This document shows, in pieces, positions 11,610-22,350 of a DNA stretch of 64,000 bases. The notes under the pieces were generated by a model. It saw only the letters and a list, made by a program, of their open reading frames with translations, was not told where the DNA came from and did not search any database. Each line of letters begins with the position of its first letter. Position 1 is the first letter of the stretch. The translations under genes were made by a program, and so were the position numbers. The DNA is from Blepharisma japonicum (lineage: Eukaryota; Ciliophora; Heterotrichea; Heterotrichida; Blepharismidae): NCBI GenBank assembly GCA_949751835.1, contig CATKHK010000003.1, forward strand, positions 496,001 to 560,000. The letters run 5' to 3'.

Positions 11610-12926
11610 ATGAATTTCAATCTACTAATAGCCTCTATACTTATTATAAGATGCCTATTAGCAGATAAGCCCCTACGAGTTGTGATCAGATGCCCTTATT
11701 TAGAACTTCGGCAGCGTTTATCAATAGTCCCAAATAGTTGATATGTTCCTTGGCTTAATTCAGAAAATTCATCTACTAGAAAAATATTTACAGACCATAA
11801 CTTCATGTACAACTTTCTTAAACTTAATTTGCCAAATAATGAATTTTGCAGTATAGAAGAGCCTGACCAGTTCGCTACAATGAATCCTTCAGCTATGTGA
11901 ATCGAAGAAAAAAATATGTTTTTAGCTGTTGTAAGAGTTAATATTAATCGAAATAAGAGCTTTTTATGAGCAAGCTGATATGATTCAGATTGAAAAGAAG
12001 TTATTACTGAAGATTCTATTGGAAATACATTAGTTCCAGGGATTTTACCAATCACAATTCCAAATGTGTATCTACGCAATGCTGGACCAGAAGACCCAAG
12101 AATTTTTCGAGCACTAGGAAATCAAGTTTTTGTTCTTTTTAACATGTTTGATTATGACGAAATGAGAAAAATGTGGGTTTATAACTTTAATACAGCAGAA
12201 TACTATCCCTTTTCAATACGATATCATAAAGAGCAAGCTTATTATTCAGAAAAGAATTGAACACCTTTTATTGTAGATGATGAGCATTTATTTTTTATTT
12301 ATAATTATAAAAATTTTCAAATAATTGACTGTACAGTAAAAGGAGAAGATTGCTTTTGAAAGAGCGGGGACTACGAAAGACTTCCTGAAGGGCTAAGAGG
12401 TGGATCTCCTTATCTCCGATATAAAAATACAAGCTATTATGTGAACTTAGGATACTCACACATTTTTTATGTAAAAGACACAAATTGATGCCATCTCTAC
12501 CGACCCTGCCTTACATTAGCTCAATTTGTTGACGAAGAGCCTAATTTTCGTCTGATTTACACAAGTGAGCCAATTGATTTTTCAAATAAATTATTTTTAA
12601 AACCAATAACAAAATACTTAGCAATGAGTGAAATAGAAATGTGTGGAGACGGGAGAATCATGATACCACTTTCAATAGCACGCTGGAACTATGAAGAGGA
12701 TATAGCAGATATCACGGTTAGCATAAATGATACCATTCCTCTTGCTTTAAAAGTCTCAGGATTAGCTGGAATTATTGATGAAGTCATTTTGTGATATGAA
12801 AAAGGGTCCTTGCCTAAAGAAGAGAATTGTGCTGAAAGACTGGCATATTGAGATGTCGGGCTAACTCAACCTAAAAAGCCAAGATTAAATGTGAGAAAAA
12901 TAAAGCCTGATAACGAAAAACAGTAG
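11610..12926 (+). CDS. secreted EDPR-motif glycan enzyme, tandem copy 2
   Basis: Exactly the same length as copy 1 (438 residues) and nearly the same block by block: NPSAMW, AGPEDPRIF, VDDEHLFFIYNY, GLRGGSPYLRY, YTSEPIDF and the RWNYEED tail segment are all kept. The N-terminus (MNFNLLIASILIIRCLLADK) is a signal peptide. Differences cluster at the N-terminus and in the basic last 30 residues, so the catalytic core seems conserved after duplication. TGA codes for Trp many times, including ASWYDSDWKE. No intron. The family call is the same as for copy 1 (GT91/GH130-like propeller) with the same uncertainty; copies 1 and 2 look more alike than either is to copy 3. Confidence 0.6.
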
Positions 12927-12963
12927 ATACACAATAATTAACTTTTTTACCCTAATCATTATT

Positions 12964-14289
12964 ATGAAATATCAAGGTCTTTTAATAATAGCTGCATTTT
13001 TCATTGCATGCTTATTAGGGGATCAAGAGTTTCGAATCGTTAATAGATGCCCAGTCTTCGGCTTAAAAGACCGCATCTCTATAGTAGAAAAAGGTTCATT
13101 TCTCCCATGATTTTTTCCCAGCAGCTCATCTTATGCAAAATTATTCTCAGATGCTGAATTCATTTATGATTTTATTGTTCCTCATCTTAGAGAAGAAGAA
13201 AAGTGCACCATTAAAGACGCTGAAAAATTCAGAATAATGTTCCCTTCAGCTATTTGACTGCCTGAAAAAGAAATGTTTTTGACTATAGTAAGAATCAGTA
13301 TAAACAGTAGGAAAAGTTTTTTATATGCAAGTCTTTATGATTCAGATTGGAATGAAATATTTACAGAGAAAATGATAGGTAGAACATTGGTCCCTGGAAC
13401 TTTATTTATTGATGGCCCAGAATGAGGTATGCAGAATCTTGGACCTGAAGATCCAAGGATTTTTAAAGTAAATGACAATGAAGTTTATGTGATTTTTAAT
13501 ATGTTGGACTATGATAGCAAAAGGAAAATGTGATTATATAGCTTTTCAAGTGGCATATTTTATCCTTTATCATTAAGTATTCATAAAGAGTTAAATTTTT
13601 ATATAGAAAAAAACTGAACACCAATAATAATTGATGATAGGCGACTTTATTTTGTATATAACTACAGAAATTTTCAAATTATCGACTGCACTGATTTAGG
13701 CCATCCATGCACACAGATTTCAGGAAAATATGATAAAAACCCCAGCGGACTAAGAGGCGGATCTCCATATATTCAATATCGTTCTACCAACTACTACATT
13801 TCTCTTGCATACACACATATAGAATTTTCCAAAGTAAATAATAGATGCCATATTTATCGCCCAGCTCTCACACTTGTAAAAGTTTTCAAAAATCCTTTAC
13901 ATTTTGAATTAATTTACACAAGTGAGCCTTTAGATTTCCAAGGAAAATTATTTTTGGAGCCTATAACGCCTTATAAGAATTTGGAAGATGTACGTCTTTG
14001 TGGGGATGGCAGGATTATGATGGCTCTTTCAATATCTAGATGAAACTATGAAAAAGATGTTGTGGATATTACATTTAGCTTAAATGACACAATTCCTGTT
14101 GCTGCGAAAGTCTCAGGATTGACCGAACTGGTTGATGAGGTTATTTTGTGATATGAAATGGGAAAACTTCCAAATGAAGACAAGTGTGCAGAAAGATTAG
14201 CGTATGTAAATTATGATGTTGCTCAGTCTGAAAGAAATAGAGATAAAGTTGAGGTTTTAGATGCACATTATGTTGCTGAGTGGAAATAA
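12964..14289 (+). CDS. secreted EDPR-motif glycan enzyme, tandem copy 3
   Basis: 441 residues, no intron, starting only 37 bases after copy 2 ends. The signal peptide is MKYQGLLIIAAFFIACLLGD. It keeps the diagnostic blocks GPEDPRIF, EKNWTPIIIDD, GLRGGSPYIQYR, YTSEPLDF and CGDGRIMMALS, but is the most diverged of the three: the conserved NPSA block reads FPSAIW and the approach to EDPR differs (DGPEWGMQNL). This suggests the oldest split of the cluster or a changed sugar preference. Like its neighbours it is predicted to act in the ER/Golgi or outside the cell. The tight spacing leaves little room for a separate promoter. Confidence 0.6.
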
Positions 14290-14386
14290 TTAGGGTTTTA
14301 GTACTAAATATTATTTAATTATTAGATGTGCTATATAAAGTGCAATTTAAATTATTAAAATCCTAAAGCCATATTAATTTTAATAA

Positions 14387-14980
14387 ATGAGTCAATTACC
14401 ACCTCAACGCAACATTGGCCGATTTATGCCTCCTGTTCTTTCTCAATCAAGATCACAACCCCGTTTTAATCAGCCAAGCTCCATAAGAATTGCCACATCT
14501 CAAGCAGCATCATTCCTACAAAATCCATTTTCCCAATGCACAAATGATATTTCAAACAAGCCATTTCAGCAAGATGAAACAATGTCGCTTTGCAGTGAAT
14601 CAACTATAATGGCGCCGCCAAATCAAATAGGTGAAAATTTAGGGACCTTTAAATCAGAACTTTGCGAATTTTTTAAACTTCTTGCTGAAACACACCAAAA
14701 AAATGCGGTTCAAGTTGCTGAAGCTTGGAAAATTAATAAAAGGGCTGAAATTGTGCAAGGTAAAGAAGAGTTTAAGGAACTGGCTGAAGAAGTTGAAGAA
14801 AAAATTAAAGTTGTTGTAGGCGAAGTTGTGAAGAAAGAAATAATTGATAATATGAAAGGTAATATCAAAATTGCCAAGCAAAATATGAAACTTTTTAAAT
14901 CAAATTTCCAAAGGGATATAAAGAAAATCCATGAAAAGTTAGAATTGATGGGAAATAGAAAAAGAACCCTAAAAAAATAA
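14387..14980 (+). CDS. hypothetical protein, disordered N-terminus and coiled-coil C-terminus
   Basis: 197 residues, no intron, not recognised. The first 80 residues are rich in Pro, Ser and Gln (for example RFMPPVLSQSRSQPRF) and look disordered. From about residue 90 a charged helix begins, alternating Glu and Lys (GKEEFKELAEEVEEKIK) and ending in a very basic tail (GNRKRTLKK). The arrangement suggests a scaffold or DNA/microtubule-associated protein, but no family match can be named. The start is the first ATG after an A-rich leader 97 bases downstream of the third EDPR gene. Confidence 0.65.
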   Translation: MSQLPPQRNIGRFMPPVLSQSRSQPRFNQPSSIRIATSQAASFLQNPFSQCTNDISNKPFQQDETMSLCSESTIMAPPNQIGENLGTFKSELCEFFKLLAETHQKNAVQVAEAWKINKRAEIVQGKEEFKELAEEVEEKIKVVVGEVVKKEIIDNMKGNIKIAKQNMKLFKSNFQRDIKKIHEKLELMGNRKRTLKK

Positions 14981-15129
14981 ACTACAAAATAAACTGTAAA
15001 ATACAAATTTTATAATTAATTTACTTAAAAGGCAATTAAAGAAAAATTTTAAAAATAGTAATTATTACAAATATTTTTAAAGTAATTTATTTAAAATTTC
15101 TATTGCTATCATAATTAGAGTAACATCCA

Positions 15130-15720
15130 CATTTGATTATTTTCGGCTTATGTTTTAATATATAATTTTCACAATAGCCTTAAAACTTCCTAATATCAAC
15201 GATGAGCTAGATTTGCCAATTGTAAGCTGGAGAAACAAAATAGAGTTAATTGATTAGTTTTTGTGATAAATCCAGAGCACTTCTTTTCTCAGTGAGTAAT
15301 ATAACTTAAAGCGATAATATTAAATTCTAATCTGCAATAATTTTCCTTCATAATATGATGTTTTCCTTTCTCCAGATAAATCGCTTTTATTTCCAATCGA
15401 AACTTTTAGACAATTTTCTCATGATAAACTATAATATTTATCAAAGAACTTGATTTTGAAAAATCAAAAAGTAATAAAAAGCCTTCACTTCTACGATAAA
15501 AGCCTGAAAACTTTTAGAATATCTAATTCTGCTGATAGACCTCATAGCTGAGACTTATATTTTTAATATTAAGGGTTGATTGCTTTCTTGAATACTAAAC
15601 ATGCCATTTGGCAAATTAGTATTGGGATATCGATCTTTACAATGAGTTATTAAGATATATACCAATAATGTTTTTTCTGCCAATTTGAGCATTACCTATT
15701 AAGAATATTTTATTAATTTC
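15130..15720 (-). pseudogene. decayed Rab/Ras-type small GTPase gene
   Basis: Minus-strand reading shows Rab landmarks in the right order but in different frames and broken by TAA/TAG. Near 15700 is KIFLIGNAQIGRKNI (the GxxxxGKT P-loop, already damaged). Around 15485-15440 is YRRSEGFLLLFDFSKSSSL, the switch II-following strand usually written YYRGA.G.LLV.D. At about 15395 is IGNKSDLSGERKTS, the NKxD guanine motif. At about 15285 is KKCSGFI, the SAK-loop region. The C-terminal part runs to about 15200. There is no intact frame longer than about 50 codons. This is a dead copy of a host trafficking GTPase. Confidence 0.72.
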
Positions 15721-16642
15721 TTGTCTGATATAATTTATAATTCATATTTATAAATTCCTGAATTTCCTTTTATCTTTATATATCAATATGCTTCCTAGTG
15801 AATTTTGATTAAATGCTCCAAATACTCTTTATGATTTATCATAATCAATTTCACTAAGGTCTATAAATCATTGCAATATTAGTAACGCAGCAATAAATAG
15901 CAATTTTAATTATTATTATTATTATAACTCAGTTTAGCAATAATGTGCCTAGAAAATTACTAGTATTTAATAAACAATAATAAATGATGAATTTGGCGGA
16001 TAATTTAATCAATTTTTTTCTATAAGCAAAATTATCAGAAATAGATTAAATAAATAATTAGTTATCTAGGTTTAATTCTTTTATTTGACTGCAAATTCAT
16101 CTTGTCGGGTGTTTGGAATCATGTGCATATAAAAAATCAGGAAAAAAACCTAATCAAGAATCATTTATTTTAATTTTTTAAGCTGAATAATATTTATAAC
16201 AGATTATTTATTTAATTGCATTGCTATCGTCAAAGTAACTCCACTTATAATTTCTTTAGGGTAGTTAATGCAATCTTCAAAAACTTTAACGAACAGACTT
16301 CCTATTTATTATTATAATATATATATGGCATGGATTATCATCTTCCCCTAAATTTTAATGATATATATATTTTTAAGAGATTGACTTATCATGAAAGTCT
16401 AAAACAAACAATTTCTCTATTTTGAGAGAGTTAAGGCTTGATTTTATTGAAGGAATTCTAAAAACGGGAATAAAAATAATTTTGATCAAAAGAAGATATT
16501 TGAAATCATGAAAAGAATCTCTCAGAAAATATCATTTAGAATTGAGTATTAATTGCTTTTAGATTAAAAAATTTTTTCTTGCATTCCATTTTTTAATTAG
16601 CATTTACCAGAAAATCCATTTTAGGTTATAATTAATTCTTAA
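15721..16642. other. AT-rich non-genic stretch
   Basis: Very AT-rich, with short A/T runs and a TTATTATTATTATTATAA micro-repeat near 15910. No open frame, tRNA or repeat family is recognisable. It probably includes the promoter of the following forward gene. Confidence 0.4.
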
Positions 16643-17605
16643 ATGGAAATCGAAAAATCTTGCGATGAAATATCAGCTCCAATTCAAACAGATTTCACTC
16701 AAAATTCTAATTCTAGCAATAAAACATCTAAAATTGAAAAATCAAAGCCTTTAGAAACGCATAAATATGAAGTATTGCATAATTGGTACCAAGAAAACAG
16801 AAAAAACCAGACCATATCTTTGATGCTCAATAGGATAACAAAGAACAAAAAAATCTCATCTGAATTTTATAATAGACCTCTTTTAAAGCTACTAGAATGA
16901 ATTTGTGATACATTAATGATGGACGAACTTGAGATTTCCTTATGGGCTATATATCTAGATAACATTATATGAGGAAAAGCTGCTTCATACTGTAAAAAAG
17001 AGATATGGTTTACGTGCTATGCAGCCAAATCTTCATTAAGTAATGATATAGAGATATATGAAAAGATTATTGTAGAAATAATCCCAAATTTTTACAGATA
17101 TTATGAGGAGTGGCATGATCAGCATAGAAGTGATTTTACAGTAAGTCCTATGAGTATTAATGAAAAATTTAATGATCTCTCAAGAATTACTAAATGCAAC
17201 CAATCCAATATATTAAATTATAATTATTATGTGGACAATATCCTGGATCCTCCAGTAAACCCTAAAATTTCGAAAAAGAGAGTAGGAGGGAAGCAAGGAG
17301 ATTTTTTGAAATCAAAGAAGAAGACAAAACTGTCTGAAAATAAAGAAGAAATCACATTTGAACAAGATTTTGTAGAAAAGCCAATTAAATATGTAAAAAA
17401 CGATAAAAAAGAGACGAAGTTGCTTTCAAGAAATGAAGAGGATGATTCATCAAGCATACACACTGCAACTCCAATTAGCATTGATGAGCGAGAAGAAAAA
17501 TATGCTATGTGGAAAATGGATAAGTTTTTTAAAGGAGAAATAAAAGCAAATGATATAGTCATCGAAGATAGCTCAAGTGAAGATTGAAGTGTCATATTTA
17601 TTTAA
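16643..17605 (+). CDS. cyclin-box-like protein with acidic tail
   Basis: 320 residues, no intron; TGA codes for Trp at residue 86 and near the C-terminus. The segment from about 45 to 215 is helical and follows the layout of a cyclin box: a LLKLLEWICDTL helix, an ELEISLWAIYLDNI helix (cyclins have the ...A..YLDRF... pattern here), then a Cys/Ala-rich WFTCYAAKSS helix where cyclins have LA..CLLLASK, and later LNYNYYVDNIL. The last 100 residues are Lys/Glu/Ser-rich and disordered (DDSSSIHTATP could be a phosphorylation site). I infer a divergent cyclin-like fold; the sequence lacks the clear MRAILVDW signature, so an unrelated helical protein is possible. Confidence 0.5.
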
Positions 17606-18513
17606 TTATTTTTAAATTCTTATTATAATGCTCTCAAAATATTAATAACAATATTATTTATCCAATATAAATTAAAGAAAATATCTTTTCTAGTGATTTA
17701 GAAATTTAAGAATTAATCAATCACCCTCAGTTGTTATTATTAGACTTTTGATTTATTTGTAAAAATTTTTTTAAATATTTATTTGATATTTCAGATAAGG
17801 AGTGATTTTTAAAGGAGGCAGATTTCCAATTCTTTCTCACTGGCAATACCCTTCCATCAAAGATATCACATCATTCTCCTTGGAAAAAATAGTTTATGAC
17901 ATTTAGTGTGAGAAAGTGCCTGAGCGTGGAGGCTACTCAAGCCAGTATACAACCATAAACTGACTGAAGTTAGTTGACCCCTATATAGATGTGTGAGAAA
18001 GTATCAACTTAAGACTCAGGAAAATCAAAAGAAGATGCCATAATCACTCATAGGCAAGCAATCAAGGCAGATTACTTTTTATAGCTAGTGACAAATTTTC
18101 AGAGATAAATATAACAATCTGAAGTGACAAATAAAAAACTCTGAACAGTCTCAAATAAATAATAGCGAGACTAATATTTCAGCATTAATTGGCTCAATAT
18201 AGTCATAAATTATAAATTATTATGATATATTTGTCTATCATATAAATTTTACTTATTAATTTATTTCTACTCCATTATCTTCATTCTATATGCAGTAACT
18301 CTAAAATAAATCAATCTTCTACCCTTTGAGTTTAATTTTGCTTTACATCAATAATTGTATTTTGAAACGCATTTTCTATGCCTAGAATGAATTCACTACT
18401 TTTTGATTACAATTTCTAATCATCTAATACTCATTTTTAAAAACTAGTTTGAAATTTGAAATAAATATTTTTAGATTATTAGTCTAAGCACTTATCTTTA
18501 CATATATAATTAT
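17606..18513. other. intergenic with a GC-richer, coding-like tract
   Basis: Most is AT-rich, but 17800-18140 is less so and one forward frame reads like protein (RGGYSSQYTTINW, LLFIASDKFSEI) with only a few TAA/TAG codons. One of these (17895-17910 area) could be removed as a GT...AG 15-mer, but no start codon is found and later stops remain. It may be a remnant of a lost gene. I could not name a family. Confidence 0.35.
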
Positions 18514-19869
18514 CTAAAATATATTCCCCATACAATTAGATCTCGACTGTCTTGGCTCTGGCTGCTCACCAAACCCCTCTGCAAAAATCGCATGAATATG
18601 GATATCAATTTCAGGGTTCATCCTTGTTATCCCATCATTTTGGTAATTTAAAATTGGTATTTGCAAATTATTCCTTCCGTTTGTGCTTCCACTTCTGCCA
18701 GTCCCAGACGAATTTCTGCTTGCACTATCATCAATATTTCTTCCATTATTAGCAATATTTACTGCTAAGTCTGTTATAACTCTTCCAATTCTATCCAGCA
18801 AAGGTGAAATCTGAATAGTCAATAATCCTAATTCTTGGCTCGTTGTCAATTCGCTATTTCTTTCATTAAAGCTTCTTTCTAACTCCATGGTCAAGTTATC
18901 TTCAATACCAGATCCAGCAGTTGCTTCTGAATCTGATCCATGTGAATCATGCGATCATTCCTTTTCTTCTTCTACGTGCATCATGTTGAGTCTTTCTCTC
19001 ATTGGCCTCACTCTTTCATCAGCATGTTCATGCTGCAAAATTGTATTTAATGAATAATACCTTTCGAGCATAGTCCTAGACTGGTCTAATAGTCCTACTG
19101 CTGGCATTATTAAATCGTTAAAATCTAATACCTGAGAATTTGGAGAGTCTGAAGGGTTTATTAAGACTGGGGACTGCATTGAGCTGTTTAAAGATTGCAA
19201 GGTGTAAGTCCTTAATGGTTGAATTCTAGGCGACGATATGCTAATTCATTCATCTCATCTATTTGGTCACCCGTTATAATGGATAAACGCCATTGGCCCT
19301 TCAGGACGGTGCTCTATCTGTATGACTTGAGCTTCAAGCCACTGTTCGACTGTATCTTTCACATCAACTCACTGCCCTTGCACAAGAGTTCTTTCGGAAA
19401 GGTTGAATCCTTGCAATTCTCCATCATTAATAGTCGTATTCATGCATTGAACCAAGCCTTCAATAGTTTGAATGTTTTGCCTAATTGTCTCCAAGCGCTC
19501 ATTAGCTGAAATTTCGCGCCTTCGCTGCTGACGCCTCCGTGTTATAAAAGAAGCTGCTTGATTATTTGCTAAGGCCGCTCGCAAAAAATCTGTAAGAGTA
19601 TTTCTGTCTCCATCAGGATTGGAAGGACTTAAATTGGCGACTAAGTAAAAAATTGAATCGTTTTCGACGTTTAATGATACCAAATTGTCTTGGTTTTTCA
19701 GGACTTTACCTTGAAAAATTAATCTTTGTTTATCAACAGGGACCTGAGTTTGATTTAGGATTAGAGCTTTTAATTCTGAGACTGGCATTTGTCTGGTAGT
19801 GTTCACAACGAACTGTTGTGAATCTAAGGTACAGATTTTTATTCTTATTCGGTCAGAACCAACATCCAT
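18514..19869 (-). CDS. ubiquitin-like domain plus Tudor-knot (chromo-barrel) protein
   Basis: 451 residues, no intron. Residues about 8-82 form a ubiquitin-like fold (RIRIKICTLDSQQF, then KQRLIFQGKVLKNQDNL, the canonical LIFxGK.L.D..T strand). Residues about 167-218 match a Tudor-knot/chromo barrel: QWLEAQVIQIEHR, then FIHYNGWPNRWDEWI, the exact pattern seen in MOF, Esa1 and MSL3. Four of the five Trp in this domain are encoded by TGA. Between them lies a helical Arg-rich linker (RRRQQRRREISANE). The C-terminal half is Ser/Asn-rich with one hydrophobic helix (LLTIQISPLLDRIGRVI). UBL proteins of the BAG6/ubiquilin type dock on the proteasome; chromo barrels bind methyl-lysine or RNA. The pairing suggests a chromatin or proteasome adaptor. 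Confidence 0.8.
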
Positions 19870-20001
19870 TTTGGTATGATTGTATCTTGAAAATAATTGA
19901 AATTCATATGAGTTTGAGAAATTAAAAAAAATTAAATTGGAATCAAGATGAATAGGGTTTTATTATTTTAGACAAAGAAAATTAGAGATTTATGATTAAA
20001 T
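19870..20001. promoter_or_regulatory. 132-base shared divergent promoter
   Basis: The UBL/Tudor-knot gene and the coiled-coil gene start back to back with only 132 AT-rich bases between their ATGs, so both promoters and 5' leaders must fit here. This is positional inference; no binding motif is identified. Confidence 0.35.
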
Positions 20002-21459
20002 ATGAATCAATATTATGGGAAACAGCTTAAATTACTTAAAATTGATGAGAGTTTACACTCAAGGCTTATAGCAATCACAACAGCAGCTAAGCTAACAGTT
20101 TTAGAAAGACTGGGATCTATGGGATTGGTATTTCCAAAATCATCGTCAAGACTTTCGCCAATAATTAAAAAACAATCTAGCAAGCTTGAAGCTATTGAAG
20201 AAAAACACAGAGAGCATTCACTAAAAGAATTTCGACATCAAAAAGAAACTCTTAAGCATAAGTTAGAGAACGTTGAAGACTCAATTTCATTATTTAAAGA
20301 ATCCCCAAAAATTGTTAAAGCTCCTTCCACTACGGATAAAAAGGAAGAAGAAAAATTCAAGCAAGAAAAAGCTGCAGATTTCGCCAAAAAGCTTCAAGAA
20401 GAGCAATTTAACAGAATGAAAAGACTAAAAGAAAGAGAACAAAAAATACTTAAAAAATGGGAATCTGAAGAGAATAAGAAGCAATTAGAATTGATGGAGT
20501 TAGAACAAAAGATATTGGAAGAGAAAGAAAAAAGATTAAAAGACTTGCAATTAAAAGGAGAAATAAGACGAGAACAATTAAAAAGAGCTAAAAGTGAAAT
20601 GAGAGGAGTAAGGAATAGTGATGTGCTTTATAAGAAAATTGAGAAAAAATACGAAGAGAATGTAGTTACTCCTGAGCTTGAAAGAAGAAAAGAAGAGCTT
20701 GCTAAAAAACGAGAATTATTTTCACCAAAAAGAAACGAAGAGAGAGATGGAAACCATAGAGAAAGTTCAGAGAAGTTAAATATTGTTAAAGAAAAAGCGC
20801 TTGAAAGTAGCTTAAAATCTTATAGATTACACAAAATTCCTGAGGTTGTTATCCATGATAAAGAAGAGCTAAAAAAATTTGAAAAAGAAGCAGAAGAAAA
20901 AAGGATTTTAATAGAAAAAAGGAAAAAATATGGAGAACTGATTAAAGAGCATCATACACCTGAAATCGATCCTTTTAAGAAAAAAGAAATGGAATTAATT
21001 AGGCTTCGCTTGAATTTTCCATCACAAAAGCGAGGCTTTTTAAAATCCGTTGTCCATAGGAGCCATTCTGTCAAAAACTTCCAAAAGCAAGCCATGAGTG
21101 ACTCAGGATCTCCATCAAAATTTCAGCCATCTCATAGACTCCGAGAAATAAATTCTAGCGATCAAAAGCAAAGGGCAGCTCCAAAAGATTATTTAAAAGA
21201 GCAAAGAGCCATTCGAGAGCATCTTCAAAATTCACACAAGCAAACTCAGAGCTTTCGCATTGACCCAAGCGAGCCAGAAACCTATGATTCAGTCTATCAA
21301 AAAGTAAAAATGTTGGAATCCAAAGCCCTGGAAACTGAAAAAATCCTTCAAAATTCAAAATTTTCCAACCGAATTTCTGTACGCGAATTAAAAGCTGAAA
21401 AAGAATTAAACGAAATAATTCTACAGAGCATAAAATCAAAACTAAGCTTATTAATGTAA
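20002..21459 (+). CDS. coiled-coil cytoskeleton-like protein (paralogue of the 57-kb gene)
   Basis: 485 residues, no intron. Apart from the first 60 residues it is a charged, largely helical coiled coil (Lys+Glu dominate from 70 to 330). A conserved module near 310-345 reads KKYGELIKEHHTPEID followed by EMELIRLRL, and the C-terminus ends NEIILQSIKSKLSLLM. The same module (NQYGKYIKETHQPAID, HEMELIKERL) and the same C-terminal pattern (NDMIIRSIRTKLSLIS) are in the minus-strand gene at 57.1-58.5 kb, so the two are paralogues with matching N-termini. The composition suggests a ciliary or cortical fibre component. The next gene starts only 11 bases after its stop. Confidence 0.75.
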   Translation: MNQYYGKQLKLLKIDESLHSRLIAITTAAKLTVLERLGSMGLVFPKSSSRLSPIIKKQSSKLEAIEEKHREHSLKEFRHQKETLKHKLENVEDSISLFKESPKIVKAPSTTDKKEEEKFKQEKAADFAKKLQEEQFNRMKRLKEREQKILKKWESEENKKQLELMELEQKILEEKEKRLKDLQLKGEIRREQLKRAKSEMRGVRNSDVLYKKIEKKYEENVVTPELERRKEELAKKRELFSPKRNEERDGNHRESSEKLNIVKEKALESSLKSYRLHKIPEVVIHDKEELKKFEKEAEEKRILIEKRKKYGELIKEHHTPEIDPFKKKEMELIRLRLNFPSQKRGFLKSVVHRSHSVKNFQKQAMSDSGSPSKFQPSHRLREINSSDQKQRAAPKDYLKEQRAIREHLQNSHKQTQSFRIDPSEPETYDSVYQKVKMLESKALETEKILQNSKFSNRISVRELKAEKELNEIILQSIKSKLSLLM

Positions 21460-21470
21460 CATTATAAAAT

Positions 21471-22238
21471 ATGGGTGGGTGTGCCAGTAGAATATCTCAA
21501 TCAGAATTAGAGCAGCACAAGCGTGATTATAACTCCAAAAATGATGCAAATTTCCGATCAATTCCTTTTGAACAAACAATTGACCAAGCTATTAAAGAAG
21601 ATCAAAGTATACGAGGGTTAGAAGAAAAACGGAAAATTTATACGAGGAAAGAAATTGAATATAAAACAAAGCTGGAAAATACACCTTCAGGGGTACCTCC
21701 TATACCTGAATTGAATATTGAGATACAGAAAGGAATCAATTTTTTTTCTCAAGGGCTTTGCATAACACAAGGGAAACCTTATGTTTGTGTGAAAATTGAA
21801 CCAAAAGGGGCAAGCTTTGAAACATTTGTGTCAGATATTTATAAGCCGTATTGGTATAAGCTTTTCCAAATAAAGCAAAGCTTGCATAATTTTACCAGTA
21901 TTCATTTAAGGGTCTATATCAAAAAAAATTTGAGGCAAGACTTGCTATTAGGGTCAATTGAGATTAAATTAAACGATTTAGAAGACCAAAAAGTAGTTGA
22001 GGGATGGTATAATATTGATACCAAAATTCAAGGATTCGTCGAGCCTCCAGCTTTAAGAATTCGAATTCAGCTTATACATAACGAGCGCCAGTTATTACAA
22101 AGAATGATAGAAAACTGTCGAGAAAAATTAGCTGCGATTCAGGCTGAAAAAGAAAAAATAGAAGCTACTATTAAACCTTCAAATGAACTTCAGAATGAAT
22201 CAGTTCCAACCGACCCATTAAACATAATTGATAAATAA
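21471..22238 (+). CDS. acylated C2-domain protein
   Basis: 255 residues, no intron. The N-terminus MGGCAS fits N-myristoylation on Gly2 with palmitoylation on Cys4. Residues about 95-205 have the strand order of a C2 domain: PYVCVKIEPKGASFETFV, PYWYKLFQIKQ, SIHLRVYIKK, DLLLGSIEIKLNDL and VVEGWYNIDT, the last being the usual 'LG...I.L..L....E.WY.L' ending. The Asp residues of a calcium-binding C2 are few, so binding to lipid or protein without calcium is likely. A C-terminal helix (ERQLLQRMIENCREKLAAI) may dimerise. It probably sits on the inner face of the plasma membrane or on vesicles. It starts 11 bases after the upstream gene ends. Confidence 0.75.
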   Translation: MGGCASRISQSELEQHKRDYNSKNDANFRSIPFEQTIDQAIKEDQSIRGLEEKRKIYTRKEIEYKTKLENTPSGVPPIPELNIEIQKGINFFSQGLCITQGKPYVCVKIEPKGASFETFVSDIYKPYWYKLFQIKQSLHNFTSIHLRVYIKKNLRQDLLLGSIEIKLNDLEDQKVVEGWYNIDTKIQGFVEPPALRIRIQLIHNERQLLQRMIENCREKLAAIQAEKEKIEATIKPSNELQNESVPTDPLNIIDK

Positions 22239-22350
22239 TCTAGATTTAAAATACCGAATTCAATTCTTAATTATTAGAGATTCATAGAGTAGACGTGATT
22301 TTTCAAACAAATTATATAATAGTCAGCATTAATTTATTTTGCAATCATAA

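Noticed and set aside
17800-18200. Possible gene on the plus strand
   Set aside because: Coding-like stretches exist, but there is no ATG and stops remain after the one plausible intron is removed. I could not name a family.
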